Positions 21,719 through 32,472 of a stretch of DNA of 64,000 nt are shown here, one piece after another. Source of the stretch: Trissonchulus latispiculum (Eukaryota > Nematoda > Enoplea > Enoplida > Ironidae); contig JASAND010030439.1 in the NCBI GenBank assembly GCA_030248195.1, forward strand, positions 1-64,000. Reading direction: 5' to 3'. Numbering within the stretch: the first letter of the stretch is position 1; each line of letters begins with the position of its first letter. Position numbers and translations under genes: made by a program. The notes beneath the pieces are model-generated. The model saw only the letters and a program-made list of their open reading frames with translations, was not told where the DNA came from and made no database searches.

Positions 21719-21797
21719 AGATGGCGTACGACTAAATCAAACACAAGTTAACTACGTATGCCATTAGGCTCTCTTCTAATTTGCATCTTACACTTAA

Positions 21798-23014
21798 GGG
21801 GGGGGTCACTTTTTTGCCGATTTTTCGACCATCTCCGATTTTGCTCATTTTCACATATTTTGTAGTCCCCATGTGTCCGCGAAACAAGACAAGAGCGTTT
21901 TGCGAAATATTGCTTCTATCGTTCTGTAAAGGCCCTCAAAGGTGACCTCGACATGTGTTAAACATAGGAAAATGAAAAAGTTAGGGTAAAAAGTTTGTGG
22001 CAGAAAAATTTTTCGCTGTATAAGAGACAGAGCTCTGAAACCTTTTTAGGACGATTAAGGACATATTGTAGAGTGCAGCTATCTCCTCTGAAGCGATTCT
22101 GTTGAGTATTGGATTTTTGGCGAATTTTTAAAGTCAGAATTTTGGAAAATCGGCCATTTTTGGACCATGAAAAACAGGACCACCGGTATTCTTTTGCTTG
22201 TCATGAACGATTGGCAAAAGCTACGGAAACGGCCAATAGATAGCTGCACTCTACGCATAAAACCACGTCTTATGAAAGTACTCGCATGTTTCTATCATCT
22301 ACAGTAAGCTCAAAAAACTTGCCACAAAAACAGCAAATTTTGCTAAAAACGGCCATTTTTCACAATTTTCACGTTCTTTTGATAATTTCTCACTCCTTAC
22401 ATAGTCAAAATTACCAAACTTCGCAGATTATTTAATTTATCCGTGTCTGTCACATAATGTGGCCAAACAAATGCGTCAATATTGAACATGACTGCTGTGG
22501 CGGCACCTTTGATCTTTATAGGTGAAAAATGTCAATTTTAAAATTTTTCCAAATATGGACAAAATGGGTATCAATCGATAGCTAATGGAACGAGGAGCAA
22601 CTTTTCTCATAGAACCATGGGTCTAAAATGTTGTCTGTGCAAGATACAACGAGTTAAAGTTATACTGGGCTGTCCTGCAAGGTTAGGTCAGTGCATCACT
22701 CAAGCATGCAGTATGAACACCTGGATAGCTGGCCTTGAGCCACGTCAGCACTTAAATATTACCTTAGTAAAGGCTTTAATTTGGAGTATCGGTCAGTCCT
22801 GTTTTCGGTCGCGTTTGGTCCCCACCTGACGTTGCAGGGCTCATCACCGGAATTTTCAAGTTTTCCGACTTTGAACCTGAATAACTCTGTCACAGTTTGA
22901 TTTCGAACGCTAATATTCTAACTTATTTTTGAGAACATATGGGGGCATATTATGTGTGAAAATGAGCGAAATCCGAGACTATCGATTTTTGACCAAAGTG
23001 ACCCCCCCCCCCCC
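21798..23014. mobile_element. TTAA-flanked G-run element
   Basis: TTAA (21,794-21,797 and 23,015-23,018) flanks inverted ends GGGGGGGGTCAC and GTGACCCCCC. Inner similarity extends through GATTTTGCTCATTTTCACA. 1,217 bp, no transposase. TTAA duplication is typical of piggyBac-like insertion, but the G-run terminus is unusual. It sits exactly in the spacer between copies A and B. A relative in the opposite sense lies at 46,229-47,416. Confidence 0.7.
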
Positions 23015-23483
23015 TTAAGCTGAGATCAGGCTTAACGCCTTAAATTTGGGAGATATGATTCTGCAGAAGTCATTACATGTTCATACATATTTGATATAAT
23101 TGGTATAGGTTAACGTTAGCTCAGAGCATAAGTTCTCAATTATGCATAACTTTTAGGTTATTGGTCGTTATGTAGTCAAACAATCCTTTCCTCGCACATT
23201 GAAGGGGACTTTATGTACGTAATCGCTGTATTTTCGGCAACTACTTAAGAAACAAAATATTATTACCGAGATTGGTTCAAAATTTCTCCGAGCTATATAA
23301 TGCTCACCTTTTAGTGCGTATCGCACTAGCCAGTCAACACACAAAACGTTCTACACTGGCTCTGCTATGCATGCTGACATTTGCACGCTGGGCGGCATCC
23401 TTTGATGTTGACAGGCCAGCAGAAGCGCAAATGGTTTGATAACTATGTGTTGTGGAAGTCAGCGTAATATTTTTGTCGTTTTT

Positions 23484-24555
23484 ATCTCGCCTAGAGGCGA
23501 GATATTTGTAATCGGTTGATTCTCCTTTTGAACTGTCCCTTCCAAAGTCATGAAATTCGCTGTATGCTTAGCACGTAGGTCACTTGCTGGCTGTTTCTGC
23601 AAATAGGGGGCATATTAAAAATTTCAAAACTGTAAGTTTTTAGAAACACAGCTTTCATTCTGCGCATGTCAAAGATTAGATAAGATTCTTAAAAGCAAAA
23701 TGATTTTAATTTTTGGCTGGCCCCCTATGTTTACTTATTTTAGTTTTTCCGGAATAAATCCGTTCGAACAGTGCCCCCCTTGGTTGATCAGAAAACTGTA
23801 GTATCTTGGTGTTGCTCAAATATGCAAATTAGTGTCTTCCAATTTGAGACCATTATTTTGCATTATTCTGTGGAGAAGAGTGGTATACGCATTCTCCATT
23901 TCAGAATTCACCAGTAATCTAAATAGCAAATTCTAAAATCTGAATCACAAATTCTTTGATTTTTAATATGTACATGGTTGAGCATGCCACCATAGATACT
24001 GACCAGGGAACGAAAATTCTCTGGGGATGACCTTTATCGGTTTAACAATATTGCTATTTTTGGGGACAAAAATTTTGTTCGTTGTACATGACATAAACAA
24101 AATGTCAAAATTACCAAAGCAGTCCATAGGGTTGGATGGAACGACAAAACAAAACAAACTTCTCTTGTTTCTGGTAAGGGGCACATATAGTGGTGTAAAC
24201 ACGGCCTTGCAGCGGATCCACGTGGGGTACAAGTAATTAATCATAAAGTATATAATAATGAAAGGCCTCCTTGCGGTGTCAACCTTTGGAGGCACTTAGA
24301 TACAACAAAATACTAAAAATGAACAAACTACAAAATCTGGCCACTCCTCGCCTGCAAAACGTACTCTGAAGTCGAAAGTCACTGGTTAAGCTGCAGTAGC
24401 ATACGAAGATCTATGCCTATGCATTTTTGAATTCAGCTGAAATTCCAAAGGCTTAGATCAAATTAGCACAACGAAATTAAATAGTAGATTTTTCCAATTG
24501 CTAATATGATTGCAAGCTCAACGGCGAGATAACGCCCCTTTTAGGGGCCTACTTG
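23484..24555 (+). mobile_element. Helitron-like (HINE-type) element absent from copy A
   Basis: Starts with a hairpin around ATCTCGCC/GGCGAGAT and ends CGGCGAGATAA, a GCCCCTTTTAGGGGC hairpin, then CTACTTG. Copy A shows the uninterrupted site near 13,322-13,330 (GTCGTTTTTTATTC), locating the insertion within a T tract without an obvious duplication. Non-coding. Confidence 0.6.
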
Positions 24556-24959
24556 TTTATTCTATAAGGTGACAGAACTATAATTATTAGACTTAAGCAA
24601 AACCGTATTTTAGTATGTAATTGTTATATGATAGTTAACTTAAAGGAATATGCTAGCTGGTAGTAGTAGTAAGCAGACTTTGACATGAGACTCGGTTAGA
24701 TTAAAGTTAACCTCTAATGGCAATTTTCAAATAACGGATCACTAAAATTCAGGATAACAACAAGGTGAACTATGTGAAGACTAGCTGCTCAATTAAAGAT
24801 TGCTGTGAATTCAAACAGAAGAAAACTACGGAATTGAGCTGCGGCATCCAATGAGATTCATTCGGTTAATACTGTAGTATTGACATTTCAGTGATTGTCT
24901 AGAACTTAGGTAAATTTCATCGCAGTCGTCTCTTGAAGTTACTCTACTTTATTACCTAG

Positions 24960-26460
24960 GGCCTTTTCAAGAAAGGGTAGAGTAGAGTTAAAATTAACTC
25001 GATCCTTTTCAAGAAAGGGTTAAACGAGTTAATTTTAACCCTGCGAGTTATAGAGAGTTAAAGTTTTTAACTCTGCGTTGTTTCTTGAAAAGAGTTAAAA
25101 TTAACTCGGTCTAACTCTACCCTTTTCAAGAATCGCTGCAAGGGTTAAATATTTGCAGAGTTAAATTTAACTCTACCCTTTTCATGAAAGGGTTAAATTT
25201 AACTCTGTTTAACTCCCTCAAAGCTGTTTCCATTGAAATTTAACCCCCGTCAAAACACGCGGGTTAAGCAGAGTTAAAACACAAGGGAAGGTTCAGTTAA
25301 TGCTCTCATTGAAATTTGACAAGTCTGGAGTTTGTTAACTCATTTTTCCTGTGACCGATGTTTTATTATTTGATTATCAAGTATTTTCTTAACAATTTTA
25401 GATAACTACTTACATCAATTTTTATTCTTCATTTAAGTTGAGTTCATTGCTGCAATCAGAATAATATTGTTTGGACCTTGTCGGTTGTATAAGTAATGCA
25501 CCGACAGTTTGAACAATTCCATTGTATAAAAACAGCGTGTTTTGGCAATCTTTTCAGCAGATAAGCAGATAGAAATGTAGTTAGCGAACATAGCCAATTA
25601 GCAACTTCTTTGATATGTGGTTAGCTGACAGCCAATCAGTAACTTGCACACTGGATCTCATTGGCTACTGCAAACTGTGCTTTATTTTCATTGGTAGTTT
25701 TAAAACATGCTGAGAAATTTGAAGTCTCCGTCTAGTTACGGAAGCAGAAGCGGAAAAAGTGTTTAACAACAGAAAATAAAATCAAATCAATGTCTAAAAA
25801 CTGGAAGCAAGCGGAAACAACAACCTAATAAACTCATTATCCAGTGAATTCATTGCTATAAAAAATCTCGGCAGCCTACACACTTTCAACGTTTTTGAAT
25901 GGTTGCCTTCGAATTGAGCATATTTTTACTCAATAAAAAATTGATCCTTCAGAGAATCGAACAGGGTTTCTACTACCATTTTGTTGAAACGTTGAATGTA
26001 GGTTTTGTCAAGAAAAAATTGGAAATCTCCAGATTTAAACCTATATTAGACTAAATATATTATTTGTCCTCAGAAGTGCTACAAAAATGGATTTAATTTA
26101 GGAGTATTTACAAAAGATTACATATGACAATGACTATGTTTGTTTACTACTAGAATGGATTTATATTGTTGTAGCCAGGATACTTATATAAATCCACTTC
26201 AGCGTGGCTAGTTCCTTTTTCAAGGAAGACGGAGTAGAGCAGAGTAGAGTTAAAATTAACCCTTTTCATGAATGCATGGAGTTAATTTTAACTCTGCCGT
26301 TTTTAACTCCCTTTAACCCTGCTGTTTTTAACCCTGCAGGGTTAAAGGGAGTTAAAACACGCAGAGTTAAACTAAACTCCACAGTTTCGTGAAAAGAGTT
26401 AAAAGGGTTAATTTTAACTCTACTCTACTCTACTCTACTCTACCCTTTCTTGAAAAGGCC
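24960..26460. mobile_element. 1,501-bp foldback-ended element with GAGTTAAAATTAACTC arrays; empty site in copy A
   Basis: Inverted ends GGCCTTTTCAAGAAAGGGTA, flanked by CCTAG at 24,955-24,959 and 26,461-26,465. Copy A has a single CCTAG at 13,724-13,728 at the same place, proving the insertion and its 5-bp duplication. The outer ~300 bp on both sides are built from GTTAAA/TTTAAC words. No open frame. Superfamily unknown. Confidence 0.85.
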
Positions 26461-26504
26461 CCTAGTTTACAGCTTACAAAGTCGTTACAATCGTTACAAT
26501 GGCA

Positions 26505-28266
26505 TTAGTTATCGTATTCCAAGTCATTTTGCAACTCGTCAAGTTGTTCCATTAGTTTTTCATTTTGTTCAATTACATGCTTCAGATTGTCATTCATGCT
26601 TTTCAGCTCGCATTCTAATCGCCGGACCTTTTCCCGAATTCTGCAGCTTTCACCTTCGTAGGTTCGCTTTTCGGCCATCGAAGCTCCTACTGACAAACCA
26701 CTGGTGCCAGCTGCGCCTTCGACTTTCCAGTTGACCTCTCGTGACGTGAGAATTTCCGTTTTATTCATTGCAACAACAAGTTGCTTGAATTTAGATCCAA
26801 AGTTTCTGGACTTGATTCCTGACGCCCAGTTAGGGCAACGACTGGATATTTCGAACCGGAAGTAATGGCACAACAATACTATGATACGTGTAGCTCCTTT
26901 TTCGTCTTTCTTATACAAGCCTTGGTCGAACAGTAGGGACAGGAATTCTGTTCCCTGTTGCTGCGATAGACAGCTAGCAATGGCTGTGATACTTTCTGCG
27001 GGCACCCCTGCAAATTTGTAGTGGAAAAGATATGTGTGCACACAGACACAGACACAGACACAGACCAATTCGAATTTCTTAATTTACTTAGTCCACCATA
27101 TTTTCAAGTAAAACTTAACTTGAGTCCAATTTCGCAGACTATTGGATTCTGGACTTTTTGGTGAGACAGGGAAAGAAATTTTGAATTTTTCACGAATTCT
27201 AACATTATAAGGGAAGTTTTCCTTATTGAAATACATTTTGTCTTCCTTATCTTCCTTTTCCCATCTGGACAACACACAGAATTTGAGGTTGAGAACATTT
27301 GCGGGTACGTTTTCTATTAAAAACGGGAGAAATGAGTATCATAACATATTTCCAGTACCAATTTTCTCATATATTTTCGTATTTGTATTCGTATTCGTAT
27401 TATTCGTATTCTCATCGTATTTGCCAAAAATTTTCTCGGTTTGTGGGGAGCATGCCCCCCACCCCCGGGTGTTTTCCACTATGGCGTCGAATGCCAATGT
27501 GCTTTATCATGTGTCAGTCAGTACTTGTTGAGTTGTTATGACTAATAATGTTATATGAATTAACAAAATTTGTAACCATTAATACTGCACTACGCATCAC
27601 CTATACGCTTCTTTGTTTATTGATACAGACTTTATTCAAAATTCAAGAAATTACAAATGCAATTTACACAAAAAATCCATTAACGTTAGGTGCTTTAGTT
27701 AGACGTAACTGATGACAAATTTAATCTTTTTAAACATTTTCATTAAGGATTTATCCGTAATTGCAAAAAAATCTCCAACTTCTGGGGGGCTTCGCTCCCC
27801 AGACCCTCGCTGCTCACTTGCCATAATCTTTTCGGGATTCAGTAGTTCTCAGAGTTTTCGAATCAGAATTTATGTTTAAATGTATACTACCTTTCTTCTC
27901 AATGCTATTAATTTAATAGCTATTAAACTATATAATTTTTAATTAATAATTATAATTATAATAATTATTTACAATTAAATTGTACACACCTTCTAAATTC
28001 ATCTTGATTATATGATATAAGCCAGTCATCACAATATCGGGGCTGGTATCCTTGTGGAGGCAATAAGTGCTTAAAATAGTGCGGTACACGCGCAATTCCG
28101 TCACAGACTTAAATCGATCAGGTCTCGCTACCATATATTGGAGGTCCTCTTTCTGGAGCGCACATAGAATGCGCGGCGCATTCGGCGTCGTTTCAATATT
28201 GCATGGTTCGTCATTCACCAGTTTTCGTAAATTTGACACTATGTCATAGTCTTCCATATGTTCCAT
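26505..28266 (-). CDS. Intact two-exon gene of unknown function, copy B
   Basis: Exon 1 is 27,990-28,266 (ATG at 28,266); exon 2 is 26,505-27,007. The donor GAAG/GTGTGT and acceptor AATTTGCAG give a phase-1 join and a 259-aa product. The first ~150 residues look all-helical, starting MEHMEDYD and including IETTPNAPRIL and YRTILSTYCLHKD; the last ~45 (EKVRRLECELKSMNDN onward) form a clear coiled coil. No signal peptide, membrane segment or family I recognise. Copies A and C carry the same exon boundaries but are broken, so B is the only intact version here. CTTATTTTATAG immediately before the ATG resembles a splice acceptor, so an upstream non-coding exon or trans-splicing is possible. Confidence 0.7.
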
Positions 28267-28332
28267 TTTCTATAAAATAAGTCAGAAGTAAATATTTTTG
28301 GTTAATTTTTTAAAGATCAGCTACTTGCAAAC

Positions 28333-28472
28333 TGTTGTAACTAGCTCTGTTACCATCAAAACTGATCTTTACTAATCGAAAAACATCCCTTTTATACTCG
28401 ACATCACCTGGTGACTATACATCATTCTTTTGCAGAATACTTACAACATAGGATTGAATCTCATAAACAACA
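28333..28472 (-). repeat. TRIM 3' LTR (minus-strand sense)
   Basis: 140 bp, TGTTGT...CAACA ends; on the minus strand it contains GTATAAAAGGGA, a TATA box. Confidence 0.8.
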
Positions 28473-28544
28473 TTTCCCCCTTCCTTATTTTGAAGAACAT
28501 TACATTAACAAATGAACCTCAATATTAAAAAATTTAATTGTCTT

Positions 28545-28745
28545 AATTTAAATTATGGTTATATCAGATTCGTCTTCTTCTTTGTATTCTTCAACCATTC
28601 TGATATGAGTTGCTCTGGATGGCTCCTGTGATGGGCACGCTCTGCGGAAATGACCCAAACCTCCGCATTTATTACATCGGGCTTTTCGAGCAGGGCAACG
28701 ATTGGAGGCACCATGATCCTGACAGCAACTAGGGCATTCCCCATC
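28545..28745 (-). pseudogene. Gag nucleocapsid fragment inside the TRIM
   Basis: A minus-strand frame carries a Cys/His cluster near 28,694-28,738 and a perfect CX2CX4HX4C knuckle (CNKCGGLGHFRRAC) near 28,635-28,676. An acidic tail follows to a stop near 28,545. It has no start of its own and no capsid. Retained zinc knuckles could reflect past selection for RNA packaging or simply the deletion boundaries. Confidence 0.75.
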
Positions 28746-28780
28746 CTCTTGATGGTAACAGAGCTAGTTACAACACTGGA

Positions 28781-28798
28781 ATCCCACCCTCGTCGCCA
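28781..28798 (-). promoter_or_regulatory. Primer binding site matching tRNA-Ser(GCT)
   Basis: On the minus strand TGGCGACGAGGGTGGGAT begins two bases after the LTR. Its complement equals the conserved 3' end of animal tRNA-Ser(GCT) plus CCA, as known from tRNA sequences. Confidence 0.75.
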
Positions 28799-28800
28799 CG

Positions 28801-28936
28801 TGTTGTGACCAGCTCTGTTACCATCAAGACTGATCTTTACTAATCGAAAAACTTCCCTTTTATACTCGACATCACCTGGTGACTATACATCATTCTTTTG
28901 CAGAATACAACATAGGATTGAATCTCATATACAACA
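28801..28936 (-). repeat. TRIM 5' LTR (minus-strand sense)
   Basis: 136 bp, the same TATA box and ends as its partner, lying next to the primer binding site. Confidence 0.8.
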
Positions 28937-29605
28937 CAAACTTGCACTTGAACTTGCGTTTACAAGTTCTCAAGTCTGGCAAGTTGCCTAGCTAATTTCT
29001 GCAAGTAGCAGGAAAAGTTTTATGAAACGCTAGCAACTTTAACTTGCAGTTCAAGTGCAAGTGCAAGTTCAAGTGCAAGTTCAAGTTGCAAGATTTTTAT
29101 GAAATTGGCCCCTGGACGCAATTACCTGGATATACTAGGTATACACAGTTAAGTTACTTAGAGACTAGTGAATGTAGAACAATAATGTAACTAACAGCTT
29201 TTCTAGTCATTAAAGCAAGATCAGTAAATTATAGTCACTTCACTCATCATTGCATGTAGTGAGAGGGGATTCTGGCCATGGATTAGGAAATCGACAAAAG
29301 CAACTCATTCATATTTATATATACTTGGCTACTTAGCTATATATAGCTACCAAAGCACATCTGGCAGAGTCACAATCGCCCATGCAGTTACCCATTCCAA
29401 TTTTGAGTTCCTAAATTTTTGTTCAGAGCTGTCAATTGCCATCATAGACACATGCATAAATCGGCTGAGAATGTCTGTCGATCGAGAAGTATTGACAGGC
29501 AACCTTAAGTTCTTTAACCTCGCAACTCGCAACCTCCTAACAGCTCAATAGAGGAATATTGCCGTTTTGCGGTCTACTCTACAATAACTAGCTGCAATAA
29601 AATTA

Positions 29606-30159
29606 GGGTCATTCCCATTTTACCCCCCACCACTCAAAATTTTTAAAACTTGACAAAATGAGCTAAAATTTGGTACGGGTATGTTTTCGACCACGCTGAG
29701 TTCAAATATTGTAAAATTTTTCGATTTCTCGAAATTCGAATTTTTCAATTCGCAAGAGGAGACCAAGGGGAACCAAAACCTTTTTGTCTCCGATTTTGCT
29801 GAAAAGTTGCATAAAGGGGTTCTCTGGGACGGAGGACACGAATATGAAGCCCGTTTTTCGAGTCAGCTTTTCGTTAGCTCAATATGGGCTAAAGTTGTAA
29901 GCTTAAGCTGACAGCCGATACCGAGCTAACGTCTCAGAGAACCCCTATATGCAACTTTTCAGCAAAATCGGCGACAAAAAATTTTTCGGTTCTCATTGGT
30001 ACCCCCTTGCGAATCGAAAAAAATCTAATTTCGCGAAATCGAAAGATTTTGCGATATTTGAACTCAGCGTGGTCGAAAACATACCCGTACCAAATTTTAG
30101 CTCATTTGGTCAAGTTTTAAAAATTTGAGTGGTGGGGGGGGGTAAAATGGGAAAGACCC
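29606..30159. mobile_element. Foldback element with GGGTC ends and 8-bp target duplication
   Basis: Palindromic arms start GGGTCATTCCCATTTTACC and end GGTAAAATGGGAAAGACCC. Flanks TAAAATTA (29,598-29,605) and TAAGATTA (30,160-30,167) are an 8-bp duplication with one change; copy D retains the unchanged TAAAATTA beside its half-element (48,602-48,740). Related to the element at 60,967-61,560. Confidence 0.75.
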
Positions 30160-30731
30160 TAAGATTATATAGCAGTCCCATCCAGGACATTTGCCTTGTC
30201 ATCAACATTCAATTTTTCTTACTAAAAAGTTCAGCAAAATAATACTTACATCAAAACTTGTCGTTTCTATCTACCACTTTTAGAAATATAACAAATTGCA
30301 ACAAAAGCTATCGGATGATCTTGTATATATAATCATTCTGAGCAAAGAATATTACTTTGCTAAGCTGGTGAAATTTTCCTGGTTTTGCAAAACGGACAAA
30401 ATGACTTTTCATCATTTCATTGGACCAAAACATTCCTGTAACAAGAAAATTCCATTACACTTATTATTACACAATTATTGTAACATATGAGAAACACGAT
30501 AGGTGACACAATAAATAAAGTTGTAATGAAACAAATCGAATAAAGATCAATCAAACAAAATATAAGCCTTTCAACACACCAAACAACCACGAAAAACCAC
30601 TTTGGAGAACCACTTTGCCAAGTTGTGCTACGAATTCAACCTATTTTACAGAAGGTAAAAATTGCTTATATTGCTGTAAGGGAAGCAGGCATACGAAAGA
30701 TTGATCAGCCTGATATGGGAGTTCAGCTGAT

Positions 30732-31700
30732 GGCCCTGTGGTGTAGTTGGTTAGCATGTCTGCTCCGGAGTCAGAAGGGCCGTGGTTCGAAATTTCTTCG
30801 CCAATTCTTTAATTTCAATGGTGAGTGAAAAGCCCCCCTCTTCCCTTCTCTCTTCTCTCTTCTAGGTCCTGGTTCTGTGGGTACAAGGGTGTCTGACGCC
30901 TCCCGATTTGGGCTTGTCCTTGGTTTCTTCTTGGTCCACCAGCCCTGGTAGAAGCGCTACATGTGTCGATGCTGTCTCAGGACACGGATTGGACTCCTGT
31001 CTCCGGTCCCCCAGTAGTTGCTTCTGGTTGGTTGGATCTAACAGGGGTCAAGGAACGTGCGTTGGGGGAGCACGGATCCCTTGATCTCAGAATGCCCTGC
31101 GCTGGACGCGCTCTCGGTTCGATTCCGAGTTGAGTAAGCCGCGGGAGCGTCTTAAATGAAACCCGGGGGAGATGTAAAGGAAGCAGGCATAGGAAAGATT
31201 GATAAGCCTGAAATGGGAGTTCAGCTGATGGCCCTGTGGTGTAGTTGGTTAGCATGACTGCTCTGGATTCAAAAGGGCCGTGGTTCGAAACCGACGCCAC
31301 GCCTCCCATCTTGGGCTTGTCCTCGGTTTCTTCTTGGTCCAGCCCTGGTAGAAACGCTACAGTGCACATTGAGACTGAACTGCTTATAAAGCATTTCGGA
31401 CATTTTGTTGCTGGTCTTATCAGAGTAGTATAGTGTACCCGTTTCATGCCTCACTCCGGGAGGGAATGACCTTGAGAGTTTAATGTCCCTTGAGATTTGT
31501 GTTTGAAAGTTTTGTTAATACCACCTGTTCTCCCTAGGGCTTTGTTCTCTACCTTCTCGTTTCCGTCCCTCTGTGTTCTTCCCCCGGGGCTTGGGACCCG
31601 GCGTAGGCCCATTACCGGACTCCTACCTACCTAATCTACGTATATACACTACCTAACATACCTAATTTAACCTACCTACCTAATCTATGTACACTAACCT
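30732..31700 (+). mobile_element. tRNA-derived SINE pair, copy B
   Basis: tRNA-like heads at 30,732-30,793 and 31,230-31,300 with the same A- and B-box-like words as copy A, and the same intron-like interruption in the first head. The middle B-box-like GGTTCGATTCC region is better preserved here than in A. Confidence 0.7.
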
Positions 31701-32472
31701 AAGCTAGTGTTTTTGTTTTTTTTTGTCCTAGTCTAATGTTTTTGTATTTTTTTAATAATTTTTGTGTTAGTTTTGATTTATATCTTGTTCATTTTTTTGT
31801 TCAAATCGTGTTCATTTTATTCAACTCCACTAAATTGCCGACTATTTTACTTGATTTTTGATGAATTTGTACTAACTAAACTTCTGACATAATTTTCGAC
31901 TTCGAGGGTTTATATACTCTTCGTGCAGCATCAGGCAATCAGGTATCATAAAATTTTTATGAGGTGATTTTTCAACGGTCCATAGGTTATTTCGTAAGTT
32001 TTAGCCCTTTGCGTAAAGGATTAAAGACGTAGGAGTCAAAAATACCGGAAAGGAAACCAGCACCTTAAGTGCAACTACAGACAGTTAGACAAACAGCGTA
32101 TTAGTATACATCCTGCTCAGTTGCAGAACCATACCCCCTTTTGGGGGTCTTCTTGTTAAATTCACAGCAATCTTTAATTGAGCAGCTAGTGTTCACATAG
32201 TTCACCTTGTTGTTATCCTGAATTTTAGTGATCCGTTATTTGAAAATTGTCATTAGAGGTTAACTTTAATCTAACCGAGTCTCATGTCAAAGTCTGCTTA
32301 CTAATACTACCAGAACAAGTCTGGCAAACTTGTTTGTTCGCGTCACGTGATCAGTCGAACACTTTTACAATATGCAAATGAACTTTTAAACAGTTTTAGG
32401 AAAAGGAAGTGAAAAGGAAAGTGTTAAGAAAGAAGAAGGTAGGTAGTAAAGTCTCCGCTACTGCCTACATTA

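Larger units (their letters stand above)
12973..21786 (+). repeat. Large duplicated segment, copy A
   Basis: Starts at AATTGGTATAGGTTAACG and ends at TTCTAATTTGCAT; both boundaries recur in copy B (23,098 and 34,998). It contains the two-exon pseudogene, SINEs and a large GC-ended element. It lacks three insertions present in B (at 23.5, 25.0 and 28.3 kb) but carries extra GC-rich element ends at 14.3 and 15.7 kb. Confidence 0.85.
28333..28936 (-). mobile_element. TRIM-like miniature LTR retrotransposon
   Basis: 604 bp on the minus strand. Direct repeats of 140 and 136 bp with TG...CA ends flank a primer binding site and a fragment of gag nucleocapsid. CAAAC duplicates at 28,328-28,332 and 28,937-28,941; copy A has one CAAAC at the empty site (about 16,762-16,766). 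The LTRs differ by a few bases and a 4-bp indel, so it is older than the 1443-9115 element. No pol. Confidence 0.88.

Noticed and set aside
30977..31447. 156-codon minus-strand frame
   Set aside because: Antisense to the SINE and not preserved in the other SINE copies.
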